Positions 38,787 to 62,800 are shown, counted from the first letter of the stretch. The stretch: 64,000 nucleotides of DNA from Thamnaconus septentrionalis (GCA_009823395.1 CM020511.1:7364501-7428500), one strand, 5' to 3'. A program made the numbers and translations. Notes: generated by a model not told the origin, from the sequence alone.

Positions 38787-40832
38787 CTACGAATATCAAA
38801 ATCAGGGCAAACTGAAGATATTTAATCTGAACAAAGTTTGATGTTTCTCCTCATTCCCCTCCTCCCCAACCCTAGGCTCTGATTGGGTGGACACGGTGGT
38901 GGAGTCCGGCGGCGTGCTGTGCAGTCGCAAAGGTGTCAACCTCCCCGGCTGCGACCTGATTGGCCTGCGGGCGGTCAGCGAGCAGGACGAGGCCGACCTG
39001 AGGTTCGGGGTGGCGCAGGGCATCGACATCGTCTTCGCCAGCTTCATCCGCTCCGCCCAGGACGTCCAGGACGTGCGGCGAACCCTGGGAGCGCACGGGC
39101 GGAACATAAAAGTGATCAGCAAGGTGGAGAGCCGGCAGGGGGTGCAGAAGTGAGTCAAGAGGGGAGGAAGTGGTGTGAAGCGAAGCTCTTTAAGCACAGT
39201 TGAGTGGCGTGACTGCGGGAAGGCGAGGGATTCTGGGAAGGAGGCTGTGACAGTAGTGGCGCCCCCTGTGGACAGCCAGCTGTCAGGGAGTGATCGGCAT
39301 ATGTCAGCGCAATCTGTGCGCCAGATTTATAGCACTTAAGGCACTTACAGTAAATGTGACAAGATGAATGCCGCGGCTCCGCCAGTTCCGTCTGTGTGTC
39401 CAACGAGAGGGAACTTCCAGAAAGCAGGGGATGTAATGATCCACTGCATTTCTAACTACACCATTGCCAATGGGAAGCCTCGTTTTCCGTAGGATGCCTT
39501 GTTTTGCAAAAGCCAATGGGAAGCCTTGTTGTACATGAGCCAATATGATGCCTTGTTTTGCAAAAGCCAATTTGAAGCTTCTTTTTACAGAAGCCAACAG
39601 GAAGCCTCATTTTACACGAGCCATTAGGATGCCTTGTTTTGAAAGAGCCAATAGAACGGCTGATTTGACACGAGCCAATGGGAAGCTTCATTTTGCATGA
39701 GCCAATAGGAAGGCTTGTTTAACACAAGCCAAAGTTTCTTTTTACAGAAACCAATAGGGAGCCTCGTTTTGAAAGTGCCATTGAAACTTCATTTTACACG
39801 AGCCTCGTTTTACAAGAGCTAATAGGAAGCCTTGTTTTGCAAGAGCCAATGGGAGGCCTTGTTTCACTTAAGCCAATAGGTTGCCTTGCTTTGCAAGAGC
39901 CACTATGAAGTTTCTTTTTACATAGCCCAATAGGAATCTTCATTTTACACAAGCCAATAGGAAGCCTCGTTTTACACGAGCCATTCGGATGCCTTGTTTT
40001 GCAAGAGCCAATAAGAAGTTTTCTTTTTATAAAAGCCAATAGGAAGCCTCGTTTTGAAAGCGCCAGTGAAGCTTCATTTTACACTAGCCAATAGGAAGCC
40101 TCGTTTTGCATAAGCCAATAGGAAGCTTAATTTTACACAGTCCAGTAGGAAGCTTCATTTTGCATGAGCCAACAGAATGCCTTGTATAACACAGGCCAAC
40201 AGGGAGGCTGGTTTTACACAGCAGAAAGCAGTGTTTAATTGAACATCTGCATTTCAAACTCCAGCATCGCATTGATCTTGTTTCCATTCTTCACCTGGGT
40301 TCAGTCCAGATGCTGCCAGGTTCACTTCAGTCTCCACTGAGTGTCTGAAACGTCTCTGCTCACCGACTTCTCCTGCGTCTCCTTCCCTCCTCCTTCCTTC
40401 TGCTCATCCCAAACTCCTGAATCCTGCTCGCCTCCTTCCCCCCCCCCCACATCCTCTCGCCTCCTCCTCCCTAATCCCTCCCCCAGTTTTGAGGAGATCC
40501 TGGCTGAGAGTGACGGGGTGATGGTTGCCCGAGGCGACCTGGGGATCGAGATCCCGGCGGAGAAAGTCTTCATCGCCCAGAAGATGATGATTGGCCGCTG
40601 CAACTCTGCGGGCAAGCCCGTCATCTGTGCCACGCAGGTCAGTGGCGAGCACGCGCACGAGAGGTCTCGGAGATGAGGGCGCGTCACACGTACGGGTTCG
40701 AGAGTTTCATCCAGAGCGTCGTTAATTCAGACGTGAGGAAGTCGACAACCAGCGTCGCTGCACAATCACTCACTGCATCGTCCTCTGAATTTATCCTCAG
40801 ACACGGACAAATCCCCCTCTTAATGCTAACAT

Positions 40833-40884
<52 letters not shown>

Positions 40885-41019
40885 TCACTCCTGAAGCCAT
40901 GTTGAGTCAGAGCGCTGTATCTTGTTTATGCTGCATCTCTTTACTCAGAGTGACAGCGTTATAGCAGGTTTGCTACTCCAGACCCGAACCACAAACAGCA
41001 CCCACCCACCCACACACAG

Positions 41020-41056
<37 letters not shown>

Positions 41057-43845
41057 AAAGACACGCACACACACACACATACTAATGAGCATTAGCGGCC
41101 GCTTCGTTGCTGCGGGGCGAAGAGAAAAAAAGGCGGGAGGAGCGAGCGGCCTGCGAGCGGCCTGCGAGGCGGCGCTGCGAGCCGTCTCATTTTCCAACTG
41201 TCTGCCGTGGTTATTGACTCATCACGCTGAGTTGCCGCCGTGCCAATCATGACCCCCCCAGAAGTTACGCCCGCCAAAAATAAGCATTCGCTCGAGTCGC
41301 CGCGCATCTATACAGCCAATAATAGCATTTAGCTCCTCTGCCTGATGCAGCACATAAAGGAAGAAATGAATCGCAAAGCAGATTTTACCTGCGTTTTGGA
41401 TGGTGATTCTCTATAACATTGAGATTAAATGGTGCTCTGTGTGTGTGTGTGTGTGTGTGTGATGCTGGAAAGCATGGTCTCCCACCCAAGGCCCACCAGA
41501 GCGGAGGGCAGTGACGTGGCCAACGCCGTGCTGGACGGCGCCGACTGCGTGATGTTATCGGGGGAGACGGCCAAGGGCCTGTTCCCCGTGGAGGCGGTGG
41601 CCATGATGCACTCGGTGCGTGACTGCTGCTGCGCGTGCGCGCGGCCGACCACTCTGCTCTGCCTTCCTTCACAGTGATGACCCTCTGCCTCCTCCACCTC
41701 CCCTCACAGATCTGCAGGGAGGCCGAGGCGGCCATCTTCCACCAGCAGCTCTTTGAGGAGCTGCGCCGCCTCACCCCCCTCTCCTCCGACCCCACGGAGG
41801 TCACCGCCATCGGAGCCGTGGAGTCCTCCTTCAAGTGCTGCGCCGGCGCCATCATCGTCCTCACCACCAGCGGCAGGTGGGCGAACCACGTCAATAAGCG
41901 ACCAGACGCGGAGAAGTCAGCGTGACATTTCCAGGCTGAGCGTCAATCTTCTCCAAACAGCAACAAATATGAAGCAACGCACATCCACCAGAATGTTTGC
42001 CTGGTGGTTAACAAAAAGGCTGGAAACAGAATGAAAGCAGCAGATGCCTCTTTGTGCAACGTTAATTTTGTTCCTGGAAACCTGAAAAAAAAGCCCAGCT
42101 TCTAAATGTTTGAGCAACAGATGTTGTTGTTCTCGTTCCAAAGCAAAGGTTTGATATTACAGCGCTCTGATGTGTGTGTGTAGTGTGTGTGTTCACGTCC
42201 TCGGGGGCTCTGCTTTATGTTGGCTGTGGTCTTTATTGTGTTCATTTTGTGTTTGTGTTCTGCAAGCACAACCAAACACACACTCTCAACACAAACATGC
42301 CTTTTTGGGAGTGTTTGTTGAAGGCGCCACAATAGGGAGGGAGGAAGACAAACTGAAGGTGAAACTTCACGTTTGAGCGCAGACTACAGTTGCACATTGT
42401 GTAATTCCATTATGTGCTGTTTGCGTTCGGAGGCTGAGCAAGAACAGATTTGACCTTGATTTGGTTTCTCGTGGAGGAACGAGGCTGCAGCGGTGACGTC
42501 AGAGCCCCTCCAGAGCGCACGGCGACGGGTTCATTTGTTGAATTTCTTTGTTTCAGCTCACAAACTCTCACCGGTGAAAACAAAAAGGAACATCCCAAAG
42601 GGATGAATAAGTTTGGTTATTAAGGGATGTGGAGTTTGTTTGATTGTGATCTTTAAGTGAGTATGAATGCCAGATTCAAAACCCAATCGCCCCTTAACAC
42701 AAAGTTAAAATCAGAGACCTCCTGAAGTCGTGATTTGTCTTTATATAGTTCAGCCCCCCAGTTATTTAAGGGTTGTATTGATTCTTCTTCAGAGTGAAGC
42801 CCATCATTTACCCAGCGGTCAAAATTAGATTTCTGGACCAGGTCAAAGATCCAGAACGACGGTGATAAGCAAATCCCTTTTATTAAATTTGGTTACAAGC
42901 TCCAACCAATGTCGACGGTAAATATTGACAAGAAATTTCCATTTGACCAGAAAAACTCATGTGACGAGAACTACAGCTTATGTGCTTCACACCATTCATT
43001 AGAAACCCCTACAAATCACAATTGTACTTTGTCAAAACTTTACAAATATCGCTTTTATTTTGCGAAAAACTTCAATGGAAACACGGATATTGACGAATTC
43101 TTGTCAAATGTTTTCCCTTCTTTTCTTTTCAGGGCCGCACATCTCATCTCCAGGTACCGACCTCGCTGTCCCATCATCACCATCACCAGGAACCCTCTGG
43201 TATAGTCGCCTTCTACAACCTCGTAGCGGAGCGTCTTTCATAGAGAGACGTCTTTGTGTTTTTGTTTTTCACTTCCATGGGAGCAACAACCATGTGATGT
43301 TTGATTCACACAGAGGTCAAGGTCTAAAAATCAAGTGTGGTTTGACCTGTGTGAACGTTGAACACAGTGACACAGCGTCCTTCGTGGACATCTCACATGT
43401 CTAACGCATCACAAGCAGTGAATCCAGACAAAACACTGTAGTCGGACCTCCGTCCTGCTCTCTTCCTGTAACTGTAACAACTCAAACTTCCACTTCACAC
43501 TTCTGTCATCTCCTTTAGGTGGCCCGTCAGTCTCAGCTGTTAAGAGGAGTGTTTCCCGTCCTCTTCCACCCGCTGCCGGCTCCCGTCTGGGCCGACGACG
43601 TGGACAACAGAGTCAACTTTGGCATGGACATAGGTCAGTGTGTCCGCCAGTGGGGGGGGGGGCGCCTCCAGACAGCCCGGCGGGACGTCTCACTCACACG
43701 TCAGCTTTGTTTTTTGTCTCCCCCGTGCACCTTATCAGGCAAGGCCAGAGGATTCTTCAAGTCGGGCGACATGGTGATTGTGGTGACAGGCTGGATTCCA
43801 GGGTCGGGTCACACCAACATCATGAGGGCGGTCAACGTCCCGTAA
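32162..43845 (+). CDS. pklr: Pyruvate kinase, liver/red-cell type
   Basis: Cytosolic last enzyme of glycolysis: phosphoenolpyruvate plus ADP gives pyruvate plus ATP. Twelve exons: 32162-32183, 35509-35673, 36587-36678, 36799-36930, 37772-37958, 38876-39149, 40487-40637, 41462-41614, 41710-41876, 43133-43199, 43519-43633, 43739-43845, summing to 543 aa, the length of mammalian L-PK. The N-terminus [16 protein letters not shown] carries an RRxS protein kinase A site as in liver PK. Other motifs: [59 protein letters not shown], active-site [45 protein letters not shown], effector-site TTSGR and the C-terminus [15 protein letters not shown]. Exon 8 is preceded by TG instead of [12 protein letters not shown] and the RRxS site favour pklr over pkm. 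Confidence 0.94.
32588..32634. repeat. (GT)n microsatellite in pklr intron 1
   Basis: About 23 GT units. Confidence 0.95.
36073..36347. mobile_element. Second copy of the AGGCATGGGC hAT-like MITE, pklr intron 2
   Basis: Shares AGGCATGGGCAGACTGCGG, GGCCCATTAAGCTTTTTAATC, AGTAAGTCATAAAATAG, CACCAAAACACTCC and CCACCAGTCAAAACGTTTGCC with the element at 13257-13544. Flanking 8-mers no longer match, so this copy is older. Confidence 0.8.
37008..37098. repeat. (CTTATT)n hexanucleotide repeat in pklr intron 4
   Basis: About eleven CTTATT units, then ATT units to 37098. Confidence 0.95.
38751..38784. repeat. (TG)n microsatellite in pklr intron 5
   Basis: TATA repeats then about 16 TG units, 90 bases before exon 6. 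Confidence 0.9.
39462..40217. repeat. 27-bp minisatellite with a CCAAT in most units, pklr intron 6
   Basis: About 28 diverged copies of a unit like GAGCCAATAGGAAGC followed by CTCGTTTTRCAC. The period is 27 bases, a multiple of three, so the minus strand shows long repetitive frames with a nine-residue period (KTRLPIGSC-like). These are repeat artefacts, not genes. Most units keep the pentamer CCAAT. Confidence 0.92.
40843..40886. repeat. (CT)n/(CA)n microsatellite in pklr intron 7
   Basis: About 13 CT units followed by CA units. A second CA cluster lies at 41011-41081 in the same intron. Confidence 0.9.
41437..41461. repeat. (TG)n abutting pklr exon 8
   Basis: Twelve TG units run directly into the exon's ATGCTGGAA with no AG between. 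Confidence 0.95.
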
Positions 43846-44044
43846 AAAAAACAAAAAAAACCCGACCGTCAAGACCTGCTGATCGGCCAAAGTTTTGTAC
43901 ATTGTACAGTAGTGAACACCAACGCAAAAAACACACCGTCGGTTACAGGTTAGCGCAACATTTTTGGTGGCATCGTTGTTGTTTAGACTCAAATTTATCT
44001 GTTAGATTTGTGTTAATGTGCCTTTTAAGCAATGACTCCCTCCA

Positions 44045-44050
44045 AATAAA
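44045..44050 (+). promoter_or_regulatory. Polyadenylation signal AATAAA of pklr
   Basis: AATAAA 200 bases after the pklr stop codon. Confidence 0.65.
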
Positions 44051-45158
44051 ACTTGAAACTTTACCCTTTAGTCTAAACCGCTGGGGCAGTTCTGTTCTTC
44101 TGATTTATGACCACCTCCGTTTATGAGGGTGTTAACCCGAAATGGAGATTGACACTTTTGCTTGCCGTGGAATCACACAATTTGCACAGTCCTTAATGGA
44201 ATTCAGAGACAAGGCTTTCCTTCCTGACCACTGTTCTGAGCTTGTCTCTCGGATCAGGTTCACAGCATTTCACATATTATATGCTGTGCCAATAAAACAC
44301 AATAAAGTGCACACGTGCACATGTCCTGCGTCTTCTCAGCAAAACAGAAGCACACAAGTAAACAATTACTACTACTATGTATCTAGATGTCATGTTCACT
44401 CAGTAGTAACCCACAAGAGTGGAAATCAAATTACTGAACTGTATCACAAATGTCAAAATATCCGTATTTAAAAATACATAAAGGTAAGAAAATCAAATTT
44501 TGCTCACAAAAAAGCTCGCAGACATCATGGTTAAAAACAATGTACTACCTTGCACAGACCTACAACAGAAAATAATTTGTACGTCTGTCAATCAAAACTG
44601 ATCAAAACCCACAACAGCTGCCACACAGCAATTGTTGGTGTGTAATCATTACAAAACAGGACCTCCAGGTAAAACAAATTGAAAGGCTGAACGGCCAAAC
44701 ACAAATCAAATAAAATGGCTAAAATGTACTAAAACAATGATACTGCTGTCACTTGTAGCTTTAACAGGCATCTTTAATAAAACCTGGTTAAGGCCACTCA
44801 AAAAACAAAAAACAAGCTGTGGTGGAAGCTGCAGGCAGATCTTCAGCAGTTATGACACCAGCTCTCAGCCTTTTGTTTCGCTCTCTCGCAGCAAAAATGA
44901 CGAGACTGGTCAGTGATCAGGTTCACTATTGTGAGCGTTGCTTTGAAAGGAAGAGAAGCTATTGTTGCTGCACTTTTGTCCCTTGAGATGTTGCCAGTCG
45001 TTGACATCTATCCGCAGACCGTTCAAAAACATCACTGATGTTGTGTTGCTGTGTGCTTTGCTTTGTTGGGTTTCTCCTTTCGACTCTTTTCTTCTCTTGC
45101 TCTTGTTGAGTTCAGTGAGGGGCCACACAATATATTACTGAGTTAGGAGGTCCTACAT

Positions 45159-45425
45159 CAGGAGTGACCAACGTTTTTGAACCTGAGACTTACTTCATGG
45201 GTCCTGGCTCATATGAAGGGCTACCAGTTTGCTACACTCTACTGGAATAACAAACTTTCGTAGTTGTATATTATGATTAATAATACTGATCTATGTCAAG
45301 ACTCTGATCATGTTAACTAGTTCTTAATAATTGTCAACAATGACTTAGCAGGGTTAAGGCCTGCGAGCCACTCATGGTCCTTGGTGACTACCTGGTGCCT
45401 GCGGACACCATGTCGGTGACCCCTG
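45159..45425. mobile_element. hAT-like MITE with near-perfect 8-bp target-site duplication
   Basis: Starts CAGGAGTGACCAACGTTTTTG and ends CATGTCGGTGACCCCTG, inverted ends of the 'GGGTCACCGACATGGTG' family. Flanks TCCTACAT (45151-45158) and TCCTCCAT (45426-45433) match at 7 of 8 bases. Confidence 0.85.
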
Positions 45426-45959
45426 TCCTCCATCAAAACAATCAGTGCATTTTGCAATTCATTGGACCTGGAGATTTTGACAGGACCAAAAGGATTTAAA
45501 GATTTCTTTTCACAGGCTACGTAGACAACGATCCCAGCATTGTCATTTTATGTGGCCCTGCAAAGATATATTGCAATTTGTCCAAGTAGTAAAGAGGCTC
45601 CAGCACGCCCACAACCCTAAGTGCAGGGCATAGAGGGGTATGGAGAAGGGATGAATGAATGAATGAACATTTACACTGGATCATTTCTATTTTCATAGAA
45701 TGCACAAAATTGTAAATCTGTTTGTGCGCTCTGTGCAGACGGTGCAAGTGGTCACATTGATCGGCTGGGGTTGGTGGTGGAGGGGCCCACAGGTGACTGC
45801 ACAGCCTTTGCCTTGATCTGAGTGTCTTTGCGCAGGTGCAGCGCGCTCCCCCCACCCCAACTCCTCTGTGTAACTCTGTCACCGTTGCCCGGATTTAAAG
45901 GCTCTCGCGCCCTGGCGCTTTATTGGTGAGCGACAGGATGACGCGCGACCAGTGTACCT

Positions 45960-46824
45960 GAGGGATGCGTGCGTCTCGCGCGGGCAGGGCACGCGGCCTT
46001 GGGTGGGGTGGCGTGGCGTGGCGTGAGGAGGGGCGTGCGTGCGTGATGCTGGATGATGAGGATGCGGATGCCATGGCAACAGGACGATTAGATCCAGACC
46101 TGTGTGTGTGTGTGTGTGTGTTTGTGTGCGCGCGCTCGCCTGAGTCTGTCTGTTGGTGCGTGTGTGCGTCTTTATTTATTTATTTAATATTTCATTTGCA
46201 TGCGCTCCGCGCCGCCGCCGCCTTTTCGGTGCGTGTGCGTGTGCGTGTGCGTGTGCGGTCAGAGCGACCTGCGTTTAGTCGTGGTGAGAAGTAATCTGCG
46301 TCTGATTTGAGCGGTGCTGTGCAGGAGCAAGTAGCAGGAGGAGGTGCAGCAGGGTGGGAGCAGGAGGAGGAGCGACAGGAGCCTCGACGACGCTCAACAA
46401 GTTGTTTGATTATTGTTGGCGGCTGGATTCGGCGGAGCGCACTCAGCACCGAGCGGCGGCAGCGGCAGCGACGGACGGAGACAGTGACGGGGAGCCTGGC
46501 TCTTTGTCTGTCCGCCTGTCCGCCCCTCATCTGGACAGCGTGTCACTGACAGTGGGCATCCTCTGAACACGCTGTAAGACAGAAGCGTTTCTGCCCTTTT
46601 CTCTCTCTCTCTCTCTGGCTGCGTGTCTGGGCGCTTCGGTCACCGCGAGGAGACGCTCTTCTGGCGCCGTGAGTGTTTTTCCACTCGGATTCTTACCCAA
46701 AAAAAAAACAACAAAAGGTGGCAACGTGCGGCTGCCGACTCCATGAAAACATGGGCTAGATCATCGAGGCGGGCATAAAGTGGCTTCTTGCGTCTGCTTC
46801 CTCGTGCGTCTTTTATTGTTATCT

Positions 46825-46855
<31 letters not shown>

Positions 46856-47450
46856 ACCCCCCGCACCGCGTGCGCGTTGTGGCGCGTGTCAAAATGGACC
46901 AGCGCGCCTCCGTGTGCCATCGTGTGCGTCCTCTGTGTCCATTACCGGTGCGTCCATCCTGACGGCCGGACGCTCCAGCAGTGTCCTTGTCATTCACCCC
47001 CGGATGAGCGTCGCCACACCATGTCACAGGCGGGGGAATAGCGGCGGCTGCGGCGGCGGCGGCGCGAGGACGGGAGGAGGAGTAGGAGGAGGAAGAGGAG
47101 GGAGGGAGGGGATGGAAGTGGGATTGGCCGAGCAGCCCTGAACGCGTAGACACAGAGCAGACGGCAAGAAAAAAATAAATAAAAAAATAAAAAATGAGCG
47201 AGTCGCTCCCGAGGACCGAGGATCTCGTGCCAGCATGACCGGCGTCGGAGCGCTGAGGGCGGATGTGGAGCGCAAGCAGAGGAGGGAGGGCCTCCGGGCG
47301 GGGGCAGCGTTTCAAGGACGAGGAAGGAGGAACCGGGCAGGAACCTCTGTGATCACATAGGTGGATTCAAAGGAGGGGAAGTGAGTCTGGTGGCGCCACG
47401 CCAAGGAGTGAGCGGCTCTCTCTCTGGCTTTCCTCCAAGGGCACCGAGGT
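45960..47450. promoter_or_regulatory. CpG-rich promoter and 5' UTR region of hcn3
   Basis: Dense CpG and GC-rich sequence with several GCG repeats (for example (GTGCGT)n near 46228-46258, GGCGGC near 47040-47070), in contrast to the AT-rich spacer before it. It ends at a good donor (GCACCGAG|GTAAGA). No convincing long coding frame. The exact start of transcription cannot be read from sequence. Confidence 0.5.
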
Positions 47451-47569
47451 AAGAATGGACGGAGGGCAGAGGTGCCAGCCCTCGGCTCCGGCCCAATGAC
47501 TGTCTGGATCACACTTTCTTCATTTTTTCATTTTTTTCATTTTTTAGCTCCTTCAATTCCTACTCTTGA

Positions 47570-47700
47570 ACTGGCGACTTGTCCAAGGTGTACCCTGCCT
47601 TCGCCCTAAGACAGCTGGGATAGGCTCCAGCAGACCCCCGTGACCCTGAACAGGAATAAGCGGGTATAGAAGATGAATGAATGAATGAATTCCTACTCTC
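47570..47700 (+). mobile_element. LINE2/SINE-type 3' tail in the hcn3 leader intron
   Basis: Contains GGCGACTTGTCCAAGGTGTA, CAGCTGGGATAGGCTCCAGC, CCCGTGACCCTGAACAGG and ends (ATGA)n. This is the well-known 3' end shared by fish LINE2 elements and the SINEs that use them. Confidence 0.85.
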
Positions 47701-47816
47701 GCCCGTGTATAATCTCACTTATGTAAGCGAGCGGGAACTGTCGCTCTTTGCTCCAGTTGTTTTCCAGAGGGTGTGGAGGTTACAGGTTCTACCCACCCTG
47801 ACCTCCTCCCTCCGGG

Positions 47817-59237
<11,421 letters not shown>

Positions 59238-59817
59238 GATGTGGAAGTCTGGAAGAAACTCTCACTGGATGTTTGAAGCGTGTGCTGGCCGTTGCTGAGA
59301 AGCAGAGCCATTCTTACCGTGTGTGAGTTGGCGCCATGACCCGCTGCGGACATGCACATCTAGTTTTCCAATTGCTCTAGGATGTGATTGTCGTAGAACA
59401 TCAGGTGTTTTTCATGTGACTCTCAGCCAAGTCATTGATCAAAGAGATTTGTGGGTCTGCTGAGTAATTAGTGCAGGCAACGGTAGAATTAAAAAAAAAA
59501 AAAAAAATCAAATCAAAATGTATACATACATATCTGTGTTAGTGATTATTGGAGCAAGCAGGGAGCTGAAGTGGAGTCTGTAAAAAAAAAACTGGGTGAA
59601 AGCAATAGACGAGAGCTGAAGAAATGAAAGCAGTACGTGTGAAATCTTTGCATTTTATTTCAGTAAAAACAGCAATATATGTGAAACAGTGATGCTCTCA
59701 TAACGGTGTAACAAAAAGGCCTTAAAGAAGCTGTATAGAAAATTCAACTTAACAGACATGGACAAAAAAAAACACCTTTCCATGTACAGAAGTGGTGACG
59801 TCGCCCAGAGCAGGAAG

Positions 59818-59818
59818 T

Positions 59819-59881
<63 letters not shown>
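59818..59881. repeat. (GT)n microsatellite in the hcn3 3' region
   Basis: About 31 GT units. Confidence 0.95.
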
Positions 59882-59882
<1 letters not shown>

Positions 59883-62800
59883 GTTCCCCAGTTGCTTGTT
59901 TGCTAGCCGTCACTGCGTGTCAGTCACCTCCTCCTTCCTGCCTTGTAATGGTAGCTTAAATTGTAATGCACATGAAATGACAACAGTACAGGAGAAACGC
60001 TGAGGGGGGCGTGAACGTGTGCAGTGTTATCCACTGACATTGTCCACGTTGCTCTTTGCATGGCAACTGTTTAGTGCTTGTTGGAAGGTGCGGTGGAACA
60101 GGAGAGAATGTGCATCGAGTTGTCTTGATGCACAACTGCAGCATCTAGCGGTGAAATGATTTTCTATATAGCTCCTTTAATGGCAGTGGTGATCATAATA
60201 ATACATGACGGAGAAAAAATATTTAAAAAAAAATAAAGTCACTGAAGTTGCAGAGGAAATCAGAGGATTTACATGCAGGCTGCAGAACTGACACTTCTTG
60301 GTTTCCAGCTCCAACTCCCTCTTGCCTCCCATTTTTCACCAAAGTGTAATATTTTCCTCATCAGAAGAACGACAATTATGAGCATATAAAGTTTCTTTTT
60401 TTTAAAAAAAAAATCACTGTAGAGACAGTACTCATATAAATTTGAATAACTAGGAGCAGTCCACTGGTAATTTTGTTGTCCCTGGTGTGTGGTGTTTAGT
60501 TTCGGAACTAAGTCGACGCTTTACGAACCTTCACGTTCAGTCTGATGACTTACTTCTATAGATTGTGTTTCTCGTGTGACGCACAATACTCCTCCACTGT
60601 GCTCTGTGACTCCCTTGATTTCGCTCCACCTGGCCTCCTAAACTGTAAATATGTGCCTGTCTGTTGTGTGCTTTTTCCGCTACTCCCGTCTCTCGGTCTT
60701 TCATCTCATCCGTGCCACTGCCTTTCATCTGATTTCGGTGGGCTTTGGTGCTTTGGCCACCTACAGTTTCTTTGACACTCGCAGACTCTCTCCGACACTC
60801 TGCCACTTGCTGCCGATAGCCTCACGTTCAGTTCTGCTCCTACTTCTCCATACTTCAATACGGTTTTGGTGCCATTTCCTGTGATGTTTAATGTTTTGTG
60901 TTGGTAGCAACAAGGCATATCTGTCTTAACCCTTGATACCATGTTGCCTAGACTATATATTAACGGACCAAATGGTTTTTATTTATTTATTTATTTATTT
61001 ATAGATCACAGCTTTAGCTTTTGAACTGAAAAATAAACAGACAATGATAATAACAACACAATGATGATAAGAGTGCAACACTAAAGGTGTTGATTTGGCT
61101 GATAACAATCTCAACAAAGGACAGTAACGGTGATGGTGATGATGGTGTATATTTGGAGAATAAAGAGGATTTACATCTTGGCCAATTGAGGCATGACTTC
61201 ATTTGCACCTACAGTTTCATGCCGAGTCAAATCAATTCAGTTGAATGAATAACGGCACTGTGCTTGACAAGCGTCACACACTCATCAGTATTACATTGGG
61301 TGCAGGTCATGTAGTGGTACTGCACTTTGGCCACTAGGTGGCAGCGACACCTTATAATCAGATCAACGGGCAGGAAAAATGGGTTTTCTTCACTCAGTCA
61401 TTGTAGGGGACGTCATTCAACTACGTTTTTAAACTATTATTCTATAGCTTTACTGAAAAGGAGGGATGGGGAAATAATTTGCAGGGTCTGTCTGTCAGCT
61501 GTTTCAGTGTAATCAAGAGCCATTAAGACAAGAAACTCTGACAATGAATGGGCTTAAATTAGCGAGCTACATTAAAGAGTTAAAACATTAACTAAATGAC
61601 ACTGTAACAATGCTGTGCTACAAAATGCCGAGCAGAATAAAACAATTGAATGGGAATCCAGTGGTAAGAGGTGCGAGCAAAACACCCGGGAAGGTCCTGT
61701 TCCAACATTCTAACACACTGACAAAAGAAAACTAACTTGAGCTAATATTGCGGCCCACTTGCTAAAGAATGTGTTCACCTGTCTCTGCATTTCATTGATT
61801 TCAGCATGGAGTGGTGGAGATTCCAATCCGCAGAGCGCCGCTTCTTCCTGTTGGCCATTCGGAATTTCGCTGCAAAACACAATCGTGCGCAGCTCCAGCT
61901 CCAGCAGGGCAACAGTCACATAAAGAGAGGTATTATAGAAAGGTTGGTGCCCAATAACCCCTCATTACAAAGATAAACACACATTAGGGAGCTCGCCGGT
62001 TTCTAAAACCGTTGGCCCAAAGGCAGAAAGAAACCATGGCTGAGTGCATGAAGCGGAGACTGCAGGCCTTTAGTTGGAGAGGCTGCGACATTATGTGTAA
62101 TGTGTTTAGCACAACATATAGCGACCAACTGTCTACTCTGATCTGTTGGTTTAAAGTGGAATGGAACATCCATCTGAATGCAACGAACATAATAAAGCCA
62201 TCCGTATTTCATAATATTAAGCATATTTGCCTTAGGAGCTGGTCGAACTGGTGCCACAATATTTCCACGATGTTCCTCTGGTGCCCCGGGGGCAGCACAG
62301 GGCCACTGTGGTTAGCACTGTTGGAGGATGAGCGGCGATAGAAAATGGACCCTGCTTGGGGTTTGGTTTTTTTCCGACTTGACCCTTGACATCACAGCTG
62401 GTACAGGGCGAAGATGTGGCATCATGGGGGGCATGAGAAAACAAAAAGGAACATCAGATCGGCCTTTTCCAGATGGAAATGTGCAGTGTGGGTGTTGCTA
62501 ATGTCAATGTGTTTTCCGCTTGGTTGCCAAGTTCAGATTTCCAGTCCGACTGAAATGTGCTTCTTTTTTTTTTTCAACAGCCGAAGCTCATGTGACACGG
62601 CCACTGGCGTAGCGCAGTACATGACTGGCAAACTGGCTTTCGTTCACAAGCAAGACCTTTCGATTAATAAATTATGCGATTGTAGGTGTAAAGTCAGTGG
62701 AACTGTGCCTCAAAATCAACGCTGTGAATTCATAGAAAATTCTACAGAACTAAATAGACAGAAGAGTTGCAAAAACAGAATCCATTCCTGGTTACATGCT

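Larger units (their letters stand above)
43846..47816. other. pklr 3' UTR, spacer, and hcn3 promoter and leader
   Basis: The pklr 3' UTR ends near 44050. From there to 45900 is AT-rich spacer with a hAT-like element (45159-45425) and no gene I recognise. From about 45960 the sequence is GC- and CpG-rich up to 47450, the probable hcn3 promoter and 5' UTR. It ends with a consensus donor at 47448/47449. A leader intron with a LINE2-type tail then runs to the acceptor at 47767-47768, 48 bases before the ATG. Confidence 0.55.

Noticed and set aside
39452..40287. Minus-strand frames with a nine-residue [11 protein letters not shown] repeat
   Set aside because: Produced by the 27-bp minisatellite, whose period is a multiple of three. 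The frames break wherever units differ in length.
44910..45128. 72-residue minus-strand frame in the pklr-hcn3 spacer
   Set aside because: Not recognised, AT-rich, no splice partner. Considered as a transposon remnant but too short to support.
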